Below, in pieces: positions 1 to 7,008 of a stretch of DNA of 8,902 bases (positions are counted from its first letter, which is position 1; each line of letters begins with the position of its first letter). A model generated the notes under the pieces. The model was not told where the DNA came from, did no database searches, and worked only from the letters and a program-made list of their open reading frames with translations. Source of the DNA: Casp-actino8 sp037147055 (GTDB lineage: Bacteria; Actinomycetota; Acidimicrobiia; Acidimicrobiales; Ilumatobacteraceae); the NCBI GenBank assembly GCA_037147055.1, contig JBAWVW010000075.1, forward strand, positions 1 to 8,902. The letters are read 5' to 3'. Both the position numbers and the translations under genes were made by a program.

Positions 1-710
1 ATCGCATTACCCATGATCCACTGGCCACCGCCATGCATCATCGGACCAATGGACATCAGACGAGCACGAAACGCCGAAGCTGCGGCTTCTTCGCCCAACT
101 GTTCAATGCGATCAATCGGACGATTCGCGCGCGCCGAATTCATTGCACCAAGAATCACATCTTCATGACGCCACATCACACCCTTGGGCATTCCGGTAGT
201 TCCGCCCGTGTACAACACGTATATGTCATCAGCAGTGCGGCCGGGGAAATCACGATCGGGCGACGCCGCAGCCAATGCTGCTTCGTAATCTGCGCCAATC
301 ACTATGACATTGCGAAGGTTGGGCAAGGCATCACGAACATCGTTGATGGCGCCCAGATAGTCGGGGTCGGCAATGACCGCAACGCAATCGGCGTTGTCAT
401 AGAGATAACGAAGTTCTGCAGCCACGTAGCGATAGTTGACGTTGATCGCGACAGCACTGATCTTGGCGCACGCGTAAAACGCTTCAACCCATTCGTGCGT
501 ATTTTGTGCGTGAACACCGACGTGCTCTCCACGCTTGATGCCAATAGATAGCAGGTGATTCGCCAATCGAGTGATGCGTTCATCAAGTTCGGCAAACGTG
601 AACTTGACGTCGTTAGTGATCAGTGCAGGTTCGTTCGGAATTGCATCGGCGATGACTTCGATGAGGTCACCGAGTTGGATTGAACGGGGGTAAGTCTTGT
701 GGGCCATCAT
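1..710 (-). CDS. Acyl-CoA synthetase (AMP-forming, FadD-like), N-terminal part; 3' end beyond the left edge
   Basis: This enzyme would activate a carboxylic acid to its acyl-adenylate and then to the CoA thioester in the cytoplasm. The visible 236 codons read through without a stop. The adenylation-family phosphate-binding motif YTGGTTGMPKG lies at residues 167-177 and is followed by VMWRHEDV, a wording typical of actinobacterial FadD proteins that act on long-chain or steroid side-chain acids. The N-terminus has the usual family pattern, with a TFAELDERITRLANHL segment near residues 38-54. Roughly the last 300 residues, including the hinge and the catalytic lysine, are outside the window. 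The start ATG overlaps the stop of the upstream gene as ATGA, which suggests translational coupling. A second ATG follows directly at 707 and is better spaced from the weak GGTGA Shine-Dalgarno sequence, so either could be used. The family call is firm; the substrate cannot be told. Confidence 0.93.
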   Translation of the reverse strand, partial: MMAHKTYPRSIQLGDLIEVIADAIPNEPALITNDVKFTFAELDERITRLANHLLSIGIKRGEHVGVHAQNTHEWVEAFYACAKISAVAINVNYRYVAAELRYLYDNADCVAVIADPDYLGAINDVRDALPNLRNVIVIGADYEAALAAASPDRDFPGRTADDIYVLYTGGTTGMPKGVMWRHEDVILGAMNSARANRPIDRIEQLGEEAAASAFRARLMSIGPMMHGGGQWIMGNA

Positions 711-1828
711 TCACCGACGAAACCATCGAGCATGTCTTTGAAGCCATACTTTTCGTGCGGTCCAATGGCCATATTTTCATAGAGTCCGTAACCCTCATGG
801 CGCTTGCCATCACGATCCGTGTATGCAAATTTCGCCGAGTTGTCCACGATGCCGAACAAACGCATCGCGCCTTCCGGAGTTGTGGTGTCCAGATGAAAAT
901 TCTCCACCTTCAGTGGTCCTTGCCACATTCCGTGGCGCCAATCGGCGTCATATCCGTAACCAGTTCCGATACCAATATGCACCGGGAGAAGAGGCGTGAT
1001 ATCAAGGGTCGTGACATGACCATCATCGGCAACAACGCGAATAACTCCGCCAGTTGAGAAACGCGAGCCAACACGATATTCGAGATCATGTTCAGGGCGA
1101 CCCAGGTGCTCAATGCGCCCGTCGGGCCAGATTCGAGTGGCTTCTTCCATGACCCGACTGCCATCAGGATTCTCTTGCATGATGATCATCAATGAATGAT
1201 CTTCAAAGCGAATCGGCGTATAAATCCAAAACCAACTGAAGGGATTGCTCACACGAATTCCCGCAGGTTCGCTCTCGCCGATTGGTCGCACGCCCCACGA
1301 GCGGTCACGAGTGCCCCACCAAGTTTTCGAGTCAACCGCGAATATCTTGCCACCAGCAGTCAAGGTTCCATCCCAACCACCAGTTTGCGCCAAGCGACAC
1401 GTATCAAAAATCACTCGCCCATTTTCGCGAATGTAATGTCGTGGCTCTTCGAAGGCGGGCATCGCGCCCGTCCATGTTGCGTCAAGGGTGATACCCCATT
1501 CGTTATCACTACAACACACACGCAGTTTCTTCAGTGGCTCAATCACTTCAATACTGAGTGGCCCGACCCCTGGGTTCATGCGATCAGCAGTGTCAAGAGA
1601 ACCCGATGCTCGCACCACGCGCTGCTGGCCCTCATGGAACACCAAGAGATAAGCGTCAATGACTCCCAAGTTTGGATACACGCCCAAGCCACAGACGAAC
1701 ATCACCGTTCCGTCATGGTTGAATCCATTGAAGTAGTAGCGATCATAAAAATTGCGATCGCTCGTTGCGACATGACGCATCGGCTCTGATGTCTGATGAA
1801 TAGGGAAATCATCTAAGTTGGACAACAT
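707..1828 (-). CDS. Conserved protein of unknown function, possibly lipocalin-like (AttH/CrtC type)
   Basis: This 373-residue soluble protein has no signal peptide or membrane segment. I do not recognise a characterised function. It is rich in tryptophan, aromatic residues and predicted beta strands. A striking block, WWGTRDRSWGVR, lies at residues 170-181, and a second short block, MWQGPLKVENFHLD, lies in the C-terminal third. Similar tryptophan- and arginine-rich blocks occur in uncharacterised actinobacterial and proteobacterial proteins encoded beside acyl-CoA synthetases and other lipid or terpenoid genes. A double lipocalin-like barrel related to the AttH/CrtC hydratase group is a guess from this texture, not something the sequence proves. 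A good Shine-Dalgarno sequence, AGGAGAG at 1833-1839, supports the start. The gene follows the oxidoreductase after 35 bp, and its stop overlaps the acyl-CoA synthetase start, so all three probably share one transcript. A role in binding or modifying a hydrophobic substrate later made into a CoA ester is inference. Confidence 0.85.
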   Translation of the reverse strand: MLSNLDDFPIHQTSEPMRHVATSDRNFYDRYYFNGFNHDGTVMFVCGLGVYPNLGVIDAYLLVFHEGQQRVVRASGSLDTADRMNPGVGPLSIEVIEPLKKLRVCCSDNEWGITLDATWTGAMPAFEEPRHYIRENGRVIFDTCRLAQTGGWDGTLTAGGKIFAVDSKTWWGTRDRSWGVRPIGESEPAGIRVSNPFSWFWIYTPIRFEDHSLMIIMQENPDGSRVMEEATRIWPDGRIEHLGRPEHDLEYRVGSRFSTGGVIRVVADDGHVTTLDITPLLPVHIGIGTGYGYDADWRHGMWQGPLKVENFHLDTTTPEGAMRLFGIVDNSAKFAYTDRDGKRHEGYGLYENMAIGPHEKYGFKDMLDGFVGE

Positions 1829-1832
1829 TGTT

Positions 1833-1839
1833 CTCTCCT
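1833..1839 (-). promoter_or_regulatory. Shine-Dalgarno sequence AGGAGAG for the 373-residue unknown protein
   Basis: AGGAGAG ends four bases before the ATG at 1828. It is among the strongest ribosome binding sites in the window and fixes the start of the unknown protein. Confidence 0.7.
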
Positions 1840-1863
1840 GTGGTTACTCATGCTGGGGATAAA

Positions 1864-2790
1864 CTAAATAGCGGTGACAAATGGAGCGACCTCAGCAGCA
1901 AAGGCGGCAATCTGGTCACATAGTTCTTGACAGCTTTGGGCTTTGAAACGAACTTGCAATTGATTGACCCCACTGGCCGTACCAGCAAGAATTCTCTCAG
2001 CAATTGATTGCGCTGAACCAGTCAACGTCGCCTCACCAACATCGAATGTCGGCTCACCGATGTACAAGAAGGGGGTGATGTGACCAATCATAAAATTTTC
2101 CACATGGCGTCCGATACGAGCCCATTCATCATTGAGGATGTTGATCATGCCCGCATCTGATGGACCCTGGGGCAACCATCCATCGCCTAGTCGAGCAGCG
2201 CGCTTGATAGCTGCCGGGCTAGATCCTGCGACCCAAATTGGAGGACGAGGTGACTGAGTGGGAAGCGGACGAGCACCAAAGCCATTCACAAATTCATTCT
2301 CGAGCAGCATTGCCAATTCAGGTATTCCAGAATCTAAAGCTTTCCCACGACTATGAAAATCAATGCCGAGCAGTTCAAACTCAGCTTGAGCATGACCCGC
2401 GCCAATACCAATCAACGCACGACCATCACTGAGGTGATCAAGAGTTGCGAACTGCTTGGCGGCAACGCGTGGATTGCGATACGGCAAAACATAAACATGA
2501 GAGAGCAGGCCCACTCTGCTGGTCATTCCTGCGATCCAACTTAAGGTGGCAATGGGGTCGGCCCAATGTGTGCCCATTCCCCCTGCCACCGATTCGGGGA
2601 GAGCCACATGATCGCATACCCCAACGTAGGCAAATCCACTCTCATCACACGCTTTGGCCAACATCGCGAGTTCGTGCGGTCCAGCCGTTCGCTCCCAATC
2701 AGCAACGAAATAGGCACTCTGCGCCTGAACTGGCAACTGCATTCCGTAAATCCGATGTCCCTGTGGAACTGTGAACATCTCGCTATTCAT
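1864..2790 (-). CDS. Luciferase-like (LLM class) oxidoreductase, probably F420-dependent
   Basis: This is a TIM-barrel flavin or deazaflavin oxidoreductase of the bacterial-luciferase superfamily, about 308 residues, which is normal for the single-domain F420 type. Recognisable family segments are MQLPVQAQ at 17-24 (first strand), the CDHVALP segment at 59-65, the PYRNPRVAAKQFATLDHLSDGR region at about 103-124, the glycine-rich GIGAGHAQAEF at 128-138, and a PPIWVAGSSPAAIKRAARLGDGW segment around 180-205 that contributes to the cofactor pocket. F420 rather than FMN is inferred from family resemblance. The start is uncertain. The ATG at 2790 has no Shine-Dalgarno sequence but sits seven bases after a TATTGT box, as expected for a leaderless mRNA. 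Internal ATGs at codons 5 and 17 are alternatives, and codon 17 is where most homologues would begin. It lies 33 bp after the permease gene. Its substrate is unknown. Confidence 0.9.
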   Translation of the reverse strand: MNSEMFTVPQGHRIYGMQLPVQAQSAYFVADWERTAGPHELAMLAKACDESGFAYVGVCDHVALPESVAGGMGTHWADPIATLSWIAGMTSRVGLLSHVYVLPYRNPRVAAKQFATLDHLSDGRALIGIGAGHAQAEFELLGIDFHSRGKALDSGIPELAMLLENEFVNGFGARPLPTQSPRPPIWVAGSSPAAIKRAARLGDGWLPQGPSDAGMINILNDEWARIGRHVENFMIGHITPFLYIGEPTFDVGEATLTGSAQSIAERILAGTASGVNQLQVRFKAQSCQELCDQIAAFAAEVAPFVTAI

Positions 2791-2797
2791 CTAGCCC

Positions 2798-2803
2798 ACA
2801 ATA
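2798..2803 (-). promoter_or_regulatory. Possible leaderless -10 box (TATTGT) for the oxidoreductase gene
   Basis: TATTGT fits the actinobacterial TANNNT -10 consensus and ends seven bases before the ATG at 2790, so transcription would begin at about the start codon. The absence of any Shine-Dalgarno sequence before that ATG agrees with this. No convincing -35 box is seen. A six-base match can arise by chance. Confidence 0.35.
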
Positions 2804-2821
2804 GGTGAGGACGCACACCTA
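2802..2821. repeat. Short inverted repeat between the permease and oxidoreductase genes
   Basis: Six-base arms TAGGTG and CACCTA flank an eight-base loop within the 33-bp gap, starting just after the permease stop codon. No T-run follows on the minus strand, so it does not look like an intrinsic terminator. It overlaps the edge of the possible -10 box, so an operator or a weak hairpin that tunes read-through are options. Chance cannot be excluded. Confidence 0.3.
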
Positions 2822-2823
2822 CG

Positions 2824-4371
2824 TTAAACCCGTCGGTCCACCAAACGCTCAACAAGACCGATCAACTGAGTGATGACCACTGCCACGAGAACTGAAGTGG
2901 TGGCAACGGTCCAAATCATTCCGTAATCCAATTTGCCACGAGATTCGTTGAGCAGATTTCCGAGTCCATTACCAGTTGCTAAATATTCGGCGATCATGAC
3001 TCCGAGCAACGCTCTCGGTGCAGCAAGTCGAGCAGCGGTCACCAAAGCCGGTACGGCACCTGGCAGACCGACAAAGCGCAGGGTTTTTAATCCTCCGCCC
3101 CCGCTCACACGTACGACATCAATCGCTGCTGGGGAGGTACTTGCCAAAGCTTGAGTGATGGTCACAAATGATGGGAAGAATGTGACTGAGATACACACCA
3201 CTACTGTGGCTAAAAAATCTCGCCCAAAGATCAAGACGATCAATGGTGTCAATGCGGGTAGTGGCATAGTCTGAGAAATAAGAGCGAATGGCAATACTGT
3301 TCGACCAAGAGTTGGTCGCAGACTGAGCACCACGGCAAGTAACAACGCCGCTAACAACCCACAGAGCAAACCGATAAACGCCACAGGCAAGGTCTCACTA
3401 TACGCGTCAAATAAACGTGTTCGAGAAGCCGCCGCACGCGCTCCCACCGTCAGATAGCGAAAAACTGCGAGTGGAGATTTCGCCACAATGGGCGACATAT
3501 CCAAGATTTTAAGAACACCAGCCCACACACCGAGAACGACGCTCACCGAAACCCCAACGCCAAGAAGGCGTTTCCACCATGGACCCGAATTCGTTGAAGG
3601 AGCGATTGTTGTTTGCACGGTGGCCGATAACGAAGTACTCGTCAGACGGTTACCTAAAAACGCAAACAACGTATATGCCGAAGCAGCCACCGCCGTAGCT
3701 ACAAGACCGATGCTCCACAAACGCGATGGATTGGCTTGCCCCAATGAACCGAGCAGATACGAACCGAGCCCCCAGCGCGTACCACCACCAAATTCAACGA
3801 GCAAAGTTCCGAGCAACGCCGCAGGTGCAGTCACCCGAAAGGCGCTGACGATATGTGGCAGTGCGCTCCGCAGGCGGACCCATCGTAAGACATCGTTACT
3901 CGTACCACCTGCCACCATCACCACATCAACCAGCCGAGGATCAATAGTGCGCAGGCCATTCAGGGTGGCCACATACGTGGGGAAATAACTCGCCATCGCC
4001 GCTAGCACGATACGCGGAATCGTTCCACTAAAAGCCAGCAACAAGACTGGGACAATGGCGATCAGAGGGACTGCAAACATGGTCACTCCAACGCCGCGTA
4101 ACAATGTTTCGGCAAAGCGAAACCGTGCGGACAGAGCGCCAGAAAAAATCGCGATGATATTTCCGATGAGAAATCCTGTACCCGCAGATTTCAGCGTCAC
4201 AGAGAGATGCGGTGGATAATCACTGCGATCCTGCCAAAATTGCCTAAGTATTTGAGAAGGTGCCGGCAGCGCGCCGCTAGCGATCAATTCAAACTGACCA
4301 AGAAATTCCCAGCCAACTATAACTGCAATGACGACCAAGGCGCCACGACCATAACGCCGCACATTATTCAT
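2824..4371 (-). CDS. ABC transporter permease with two fused membrane domains (NitT/TauT/ThiX-like)
   Basis: This inner-membrane component forms the channel of the importer encoded with the two genes before it. At 515 residues it is about twice the length of a normal SsuC/TauC/ThiX-type permease (about 250), because two homologous BPD_transp_1 domains are joined in one chain. Domain 1 covers roughly residues 10-245 and domain 2 roughly 265-510, with a short polar linker rich in Ser, Thr and Pro. Each has the coupling-loop (EAA-like) motif that contacts the ATPase: DVVMVAGGTSNDVLRWVRL near 149-167, and DVVRVSGGGGLKTLRFVGLP near 425-445. Each half shows about five or six hydrophobic segments. 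One polypeptide can therefore replace the usual permease homodimer. The gene starts 15 bp after the ATPase stop, with only a weak GAGAAG upstream. The substrate cannot be read from the permease alone. Confidence 0.92.
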   Translation of the reverse strand: MNNVRRYGRGALVVIAVIVGWEFLGQFELIASGALPAPSQILRQFWQDRSDYPPHLSVTLKSAGTGFLIGNIIAIFSGALSARFRFAETLLRGVGVTMFAVPLIAIVPVLLLAFSGTIPRIVLAAMASYFPTYVATLNGLRTIDPRLVDVVMVAGGTSNDVLRWVRLRSALPHIVSAFRVTAPAALLGTLLVEFGGGTRWGLGSYLLGSLGQANPSRLWSIGLVATAVAASAYTLFAFLGNRLTSTSLSATVQTTIAPSTNSGPWWKRLLGVGVSVSVVLGVWAGVLKILDMSPIVAKSPLAVFRYLTVGARAAASRTRLFDAYSETLPVAFIGLLCGLLAALLLAVVLSLRPTLGRTVLPFALISQTMPLPALTPLIVLIFGRDFLATVVVCISVTFFPSFVTITQALASTSPAAIDVVRVSGGGGLKTLRFVGLPGAVPALVTAARLAAPRALLGVMIAEYLATGNGLGNLLNESRGKLDYGMIWTVATTSVLVAVVITQLIGLVERLVDRRV

Positions 4372-4386
4372 TGTTGCTGTCGCTTC

Positions 4387-5181
4387 TCAGTGCCCGCCAC
4401 CAGAGAACAACAACTCTGATAAATGGTCGGACAGAGCGTGGAACTCTGGGGTGCGCAGGATTGCTGGGTCACGAGGACGCGCGAAGGGAACCTCAACGAC
4501 CTCAACGATGCGACCTGGACGCGCCGACATCACTGCCACCTTGTCGGCCAAAAATATTGCTTCCTCAATGGCATGCGTGACCAAGATGGTGGTCGGGCGC
4601 CGAGCCAACCAAATGCGTTGGAGTTCTAAGTTCATCGTGCGTCGCAAAATTTCATCAAGGGCGCCAAAGGGTTCGTCAAGCAGCAAGACATCAGGTTCTG
4701 TCACCAGCGCTCGAGCGATCGCAGCACGTTGACGCATACCTCCCGATAATTGACCAGGCAAAGCATGTTCGAAACCATCGAGACCCACCAAGGCGATGAG
4801 TTCTTTAATTACTGTCTCGTGGTCTTTGACCGATTTGCCCATCACCTGTAGCGGCAAGGTGATATTTTTCCACACCGAGCGCCACGGCAGAAGGGCCGGA
4901 TCTTGAAAAGCGACTCCCAAACGACCCGCTAAGCGCATCTCTTCTGGAGATTTATCGCCGATCAGCAGGGAACCGCCGTCGGGTTGTTCCAGACCTGCTA
5001 ACAATCGCAACAAAGTTGACTTACCGCAACCTGAGGGCCCAATCAAAGCCACTAGTGAGCCCACGGGAACATCAAGGGAGACCTTATCCAGGGCTCGCAC
5101 AACATCATCTTTCAGCGCGAAGGTGCGCTCCACGTCATTGACGCGAAGCGCACCGCCGGCTACTTCTTGCGTATTCAACAA
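4387..5181 (-). CDS. ABC transporter ATPase (SsuB/TauB/ThiZ-like)
   Basis: This cytoplasmic subunit hydrolyses ATP to power the importer. All motifs are intact in the 264 residues: Walker A GPSGCGKST at 48-56, Q-loop Gln93 in FQDPALLPWRSVWKNI, signature LSGGM at 145-149 followed by RQRAAIARAL, Walker B VLLLDE at 165-170 with catalytic Glu170, D-loop GALD at 173-176, and switch His203 in VTHAIEEA. The Q-loop context with LLPWR is characteristic of the nitrate/taurine/sulfonate/thiamin-precursor group. The start appears to be TTG: two TTG codons stand in a row at 5181-5176, two bases after the stop of the binding-protein gene. A GAGGA Shine-Dalgarno sequence lies nine bases upstream, inside the last codons of that gene. 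This arrangement implies tight translational coupling and a one-operon importer. Confidence 0.95.
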   Translation of the reverse strand: MLNTQEVAGGALRVNDVERTFALKDDVVRALDKVSLDVPVGSLVALIGPSGCGKSTLLRLLAGLEQPDGGSLLIGDKSPEEMRLAGRLGVAFQDPALLPWRSVWKNITLPLQVMGKSVKDHETVIKELIALVGLDGFEHALPGQLSGGMRQRAAIARALVTEPDVLLLDEPFGALDEILRRTMNLELQRIWLARRPTTILVTHAIEEAIFLADKVAVMSARPGRIVEVVEVPFARPRDPAILRTPEFHALSDHLSELLFSGGGH

Positions 5182-5183
5182 CC

Positions 5184-6194
5184 CTAGATTTCCTCGAGGA
5201 GAGTGGTGTCGAACATATCTCGGGTTCCCTTAACGCCGATTTCAGCAAGCGCCGCCAAGTTAGCTGCGATTGATTCTTCGGACATCGAGAAGATACCGCT
5301 GTCGGACTGAATCATGGACTTCTGTGCTGCGTTGAAGAACAACTCATTCTCGATCGTGCGACCGGTTCCCTTGAAGTAGGTCTCAGCGAACTCAGGTGGG
5401 TACTTGGTCGTGTCCTTGAAGTTCTCATCCCAGCCCTTGCGGCTCGCCCGCAACCACTTGACAATTTCCGCACGATTGTTCTTCAAGGCGTCCTTGGTGA
5501 CGACCACGGTGTCGTTAAAAATCGTGAAGCCGAAGTCGTACAGCAAGAACGATGTCGCTTCTTCGCCAGCCTGTTGGATACTGAACGGCACATTGGTTGC
5601 GAAGTCAATGGAAGCATCAATCTCACCCTTCACCAGTGGCGTTGGGTCGTAGGCGTAAGGCACAATATTCACATCAGCCTTGTTGACGCCGCTCAACTTG
5701 AGCATGGCCTCGACGGAGAGGGTGTTTGACGCTGGCACAGCCAAGGTCTTGCCCACTAAATCGGCTGGAGAATTGATCGGGTTCTTCTTCAAGCTGATGA
5801 CACCGATGGGGTTCTTTTGGTACTGGGCTCCAACGATCACGAATGGTGCGCCGTCATTGACGATGGCGTTGATCGTGCTATCTGGTGTGGTGAGAGCCAG
5901 TGGTGATCCACCTGAAAGCAATGTGCTCTCTGGGATGACATCTGGTCCGCCCGACAAGTACGAAAGGTCAAGACCTTCGTCTAAGTAGTAGCCATTGGTG
6001 AGGGCCACGAAGTAGCCGGTGAATTCTGCGTCATTCACCCAAGCAGCTTGCATGGAGAATTTAGTTGCGGTGCCGTCGCCGCCTGATTTGGCATTATCGC
6101 TTCCGCATGCGGCGAGGAAAGCAGGCAAGCCTGCCAAACCAACGCCGGCTGCAGATGCACGAATCAGCATCTGTCGTCGTGAAATAGGATTCAT
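5184..6194 (-). CDS. Tat-exported lipoprotein substrate-binding protein, NMT1/THI5-like
   Basis: This extracytoplasmic binding protein would capture the substrate and deliver it to the adjacent permease. The N-terminus carries a twin-arginine motif, SRRQML at residues 5-10, a hydrophobic stretch, and a lipobox LAAC with Cys30, so the mature protein should be a lipid-anchored protein exported folded. A Ser/Gly-rich linker follows. The NMT1/THI5-like domain begins near residue 45, with the family pattern FTGYFVALTNGYYLDEGLDL followed by SGGPDV, then LVGKTLAVPASNTLSVEAML in the middle. Family members bind thiamin pyrimidine precursors (ThiY), riboflavin-type compounds, nitrate or alkanesulfonates. 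The GGP loop and the context favour a heterocycle, but this is inference. Length (336 residues) is normal. An AAAGG ribosome binding site at 6201-6205 lies six bases before the ATG. The gene starts 55 bp after the COG0212 gene, in a gap with no clear promoter or terminator. Confidence 0.93.
   Translation of the reverse strand: MNPISRRQMLIRASAAGVGLAGLPAFLAACGSDNAKSGGDGTATKFSMQAAWVNDAEFTGYFVALTNGYYLDEGLDLSYLSGGPDVIPESTLLSGGSPLALTTPDSTINAIVNDGAPFVIVGAQYQKNPIGVISLKKNPINSPADLVGKTLAVPASNTLSVEAMLKLSGVNKADVNIVPYAYDPTPLVKGEIDASIDFATNVPFSIQQAGEEATSFLLYDFGFTIFNDTVVVTKDALKNNRAEIVKWLRASRKGWDENFKDTTKYPPEFAETYFKGTGRTIENELFFNAAQKSMIQSDSGIFSMSEESIAANLAALAEIGVKGTRDMFDTTLLEEI
5191..5195 (-). promoter_or_regulatory. 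Shine-Dalgarno sequence (GAGGA) that supports the TTG start of the ATPase gene
   Basis: GAGGA lies within the codons for the last Glu-Glu-Ile of the binding protein and ends nine bases before the TTG at 5181. No ATG is available nearby in this frame, so this site decides the start. Confidence 0.6.
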
Positions 6195-6200
6195 TTTTGA

Positions 6201-6205
6201 CCTTT
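6201..6205 (-). promoter_or_regulatory. Shine-Dalgarno sequence (AAAGG) for the binding-protein gene
   Basis: AAAGG ends six bases before the ATG at 6194. In the surrounding 55-bp gap (6195-6249) I see no convincing -35/-10 pair, riboswitch or hairpin, which favours read-through from the upstream COG0212 gene. Confidence 0.6.
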
Positions 6206-6249
6206 CATGTCATTGTTGTTGGTTGGTGAATTACTTACTATTGCAGAGC

Positions 6250-7008
6250 TCATAACAGTCCCAAGTTTTGGATATCTCGCAACTCGGCAACGATGCTAAG
6301 TCCAGCGAACTCGGTACCCGGAACCATTTCCCAGAAGACACGTCCATGCTGACGAGAACTCTGATCTATGTGTATTTTTTGGGTCGGTGTAATGACCCAA
6401 TCGACAACAACATCATGCTTCTCTGCGGGCATGACTTCGTTAACGAACTGGCAGTCGTGCACCACGTCGGCGACAACTGATGAACTGTCGGTGAGACCAA
6501 GTTCGCTGAGAACGGCCCACTCAAAATCAAAATACCCGTGACCCTTACCGAAACGCACACCGTTTTTACTGACTGCGCTCCCACCTGTCACTAACAGGGA
6601 AAACTTTTCTGTCTCCTGAAGTTGGCGCAACGAAAGTTGTTTGGCATAACGATCAAAGCCGTCAAGAGTTGCCGCATAGCGATGATCGCCAACGGGAATC
6701 ATCGCCGGGTCCAAGCGATAAAAACCACGCACAATGCCATAGGTGGTCATCACAAATGGGATGCCGCGTTGTATTAATTTGTAGCGAAGGTCTTCAAGGC
6801 AATTATCGGGGGTCACAAATATCTGTCGCCGACCGCGATCAGTGATGGCTGCTAATTCAAGGAGTTGATCCGAACACTTTTCGCTGCCTTCAAAGTCACA
6901 AATAAAACTTGAAAAATCCCAGTGGAATCGCGAGTCGGGTCGTGCAACTTTGGCTAATTCGGCCCATATTTGCTCGCGATATTGCTCGGTGGTCAAGGCC
7001 ATACTCAT
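6250..7008 (-). CDS. COG0212 protein: 5-formyltetrahydrofolate cyclo-ligase paralog
   Basis: This 252-residue protein belongs to the paralog family of 5-formyltetrahydrofolate cyclo-ligase that is usually annotated as that enzyme. COG0212 hallmarks are the N-terminal IWAEL...ARPDSRF followed by FICDFEGS (14-42), the glycine-rich nucleotide/substrate motif GVRFGKGHGYFDFEW at 150-164 with Asp161, VVHDCQFVNE at 182-191, and the C-terminal KHDVVVDWVITPT at 197-209. As I recall the literature, COG0212 genes cluster with thiamin genes rather than folate genes, and the true reaction is unsettled. A true folate cyclo-ligase is the alternative but fits less well, since that family is usually under 200 residues and lacks the HD...D..ITPT ending. 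The start overlaps the stop of the fusion gene as ATGA, with GGAGAG six bases or fewer upstream. It precedes the importer genes in the same direction. A role in processing or salvaging the imported compound is inference. Confidence 0.88.
   Translation of the reverse strand: MSMALTTEQYREQIWAELAKVARPDSRFHWDFSSFICDFEGSEKCSDQLLELAAITDRGRRQIFVTPDNCLEDLRYKLIQRGIPFVMTTYGIVRGFYRLDPAMIPVGDHRYAATLDGFDRYAKQLSLRQLQETEKFSLLVTGGSAVSKNGVRFGKGHGYFDFEWAVLSELGLTDSSSVVADVVHDCQFVNEVMPAEKHDVVVDWVITPTQKIHIDQSSRQHGRVFWEMVPGTEFAGLSIVAELRDIQNLGLL

Noticed and set aside
33..551. Plus-strand open frame of 172 codons
   Set aside because: It lies opposite the acyl-CoA synthetase, whose frame carries clear family motifs. 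The plus-strand translation has no recognisable domain.
1196..1789. Plus-strand open frame of 197 codons
   Set aside because: It lies antisense to the 373-residue protein, which has a strong ribosome site and operon context. The plus-strand product looks like random translation rich in His, Arg and Ser.
3488..3988. Plus-strand open frame of 166 codons
   Set aside because: It is a shadow of the permease gene. Its composition is rich in Pro, Thr and Arg, as expected from the reverse of a hydrophobic coding strand.
4372..4395. CTGAGA-like string near the permease start as part of a thiamin riboswitch
   Set aside because: It straddles the ATPase stop in a 15-bp gap. There is no room for the aptamer and no partner motifs.
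6250..7008. Naming the stand-alone protein as folate 5-formyltetrahydrofolate cyclo-ligase (ygfA/fau)
   Set aside because: Length and the C-terminal HD...D..ITPT block match the COG0212 paralog family, for which folate salvage is doubtful. No folate genes are nearby.
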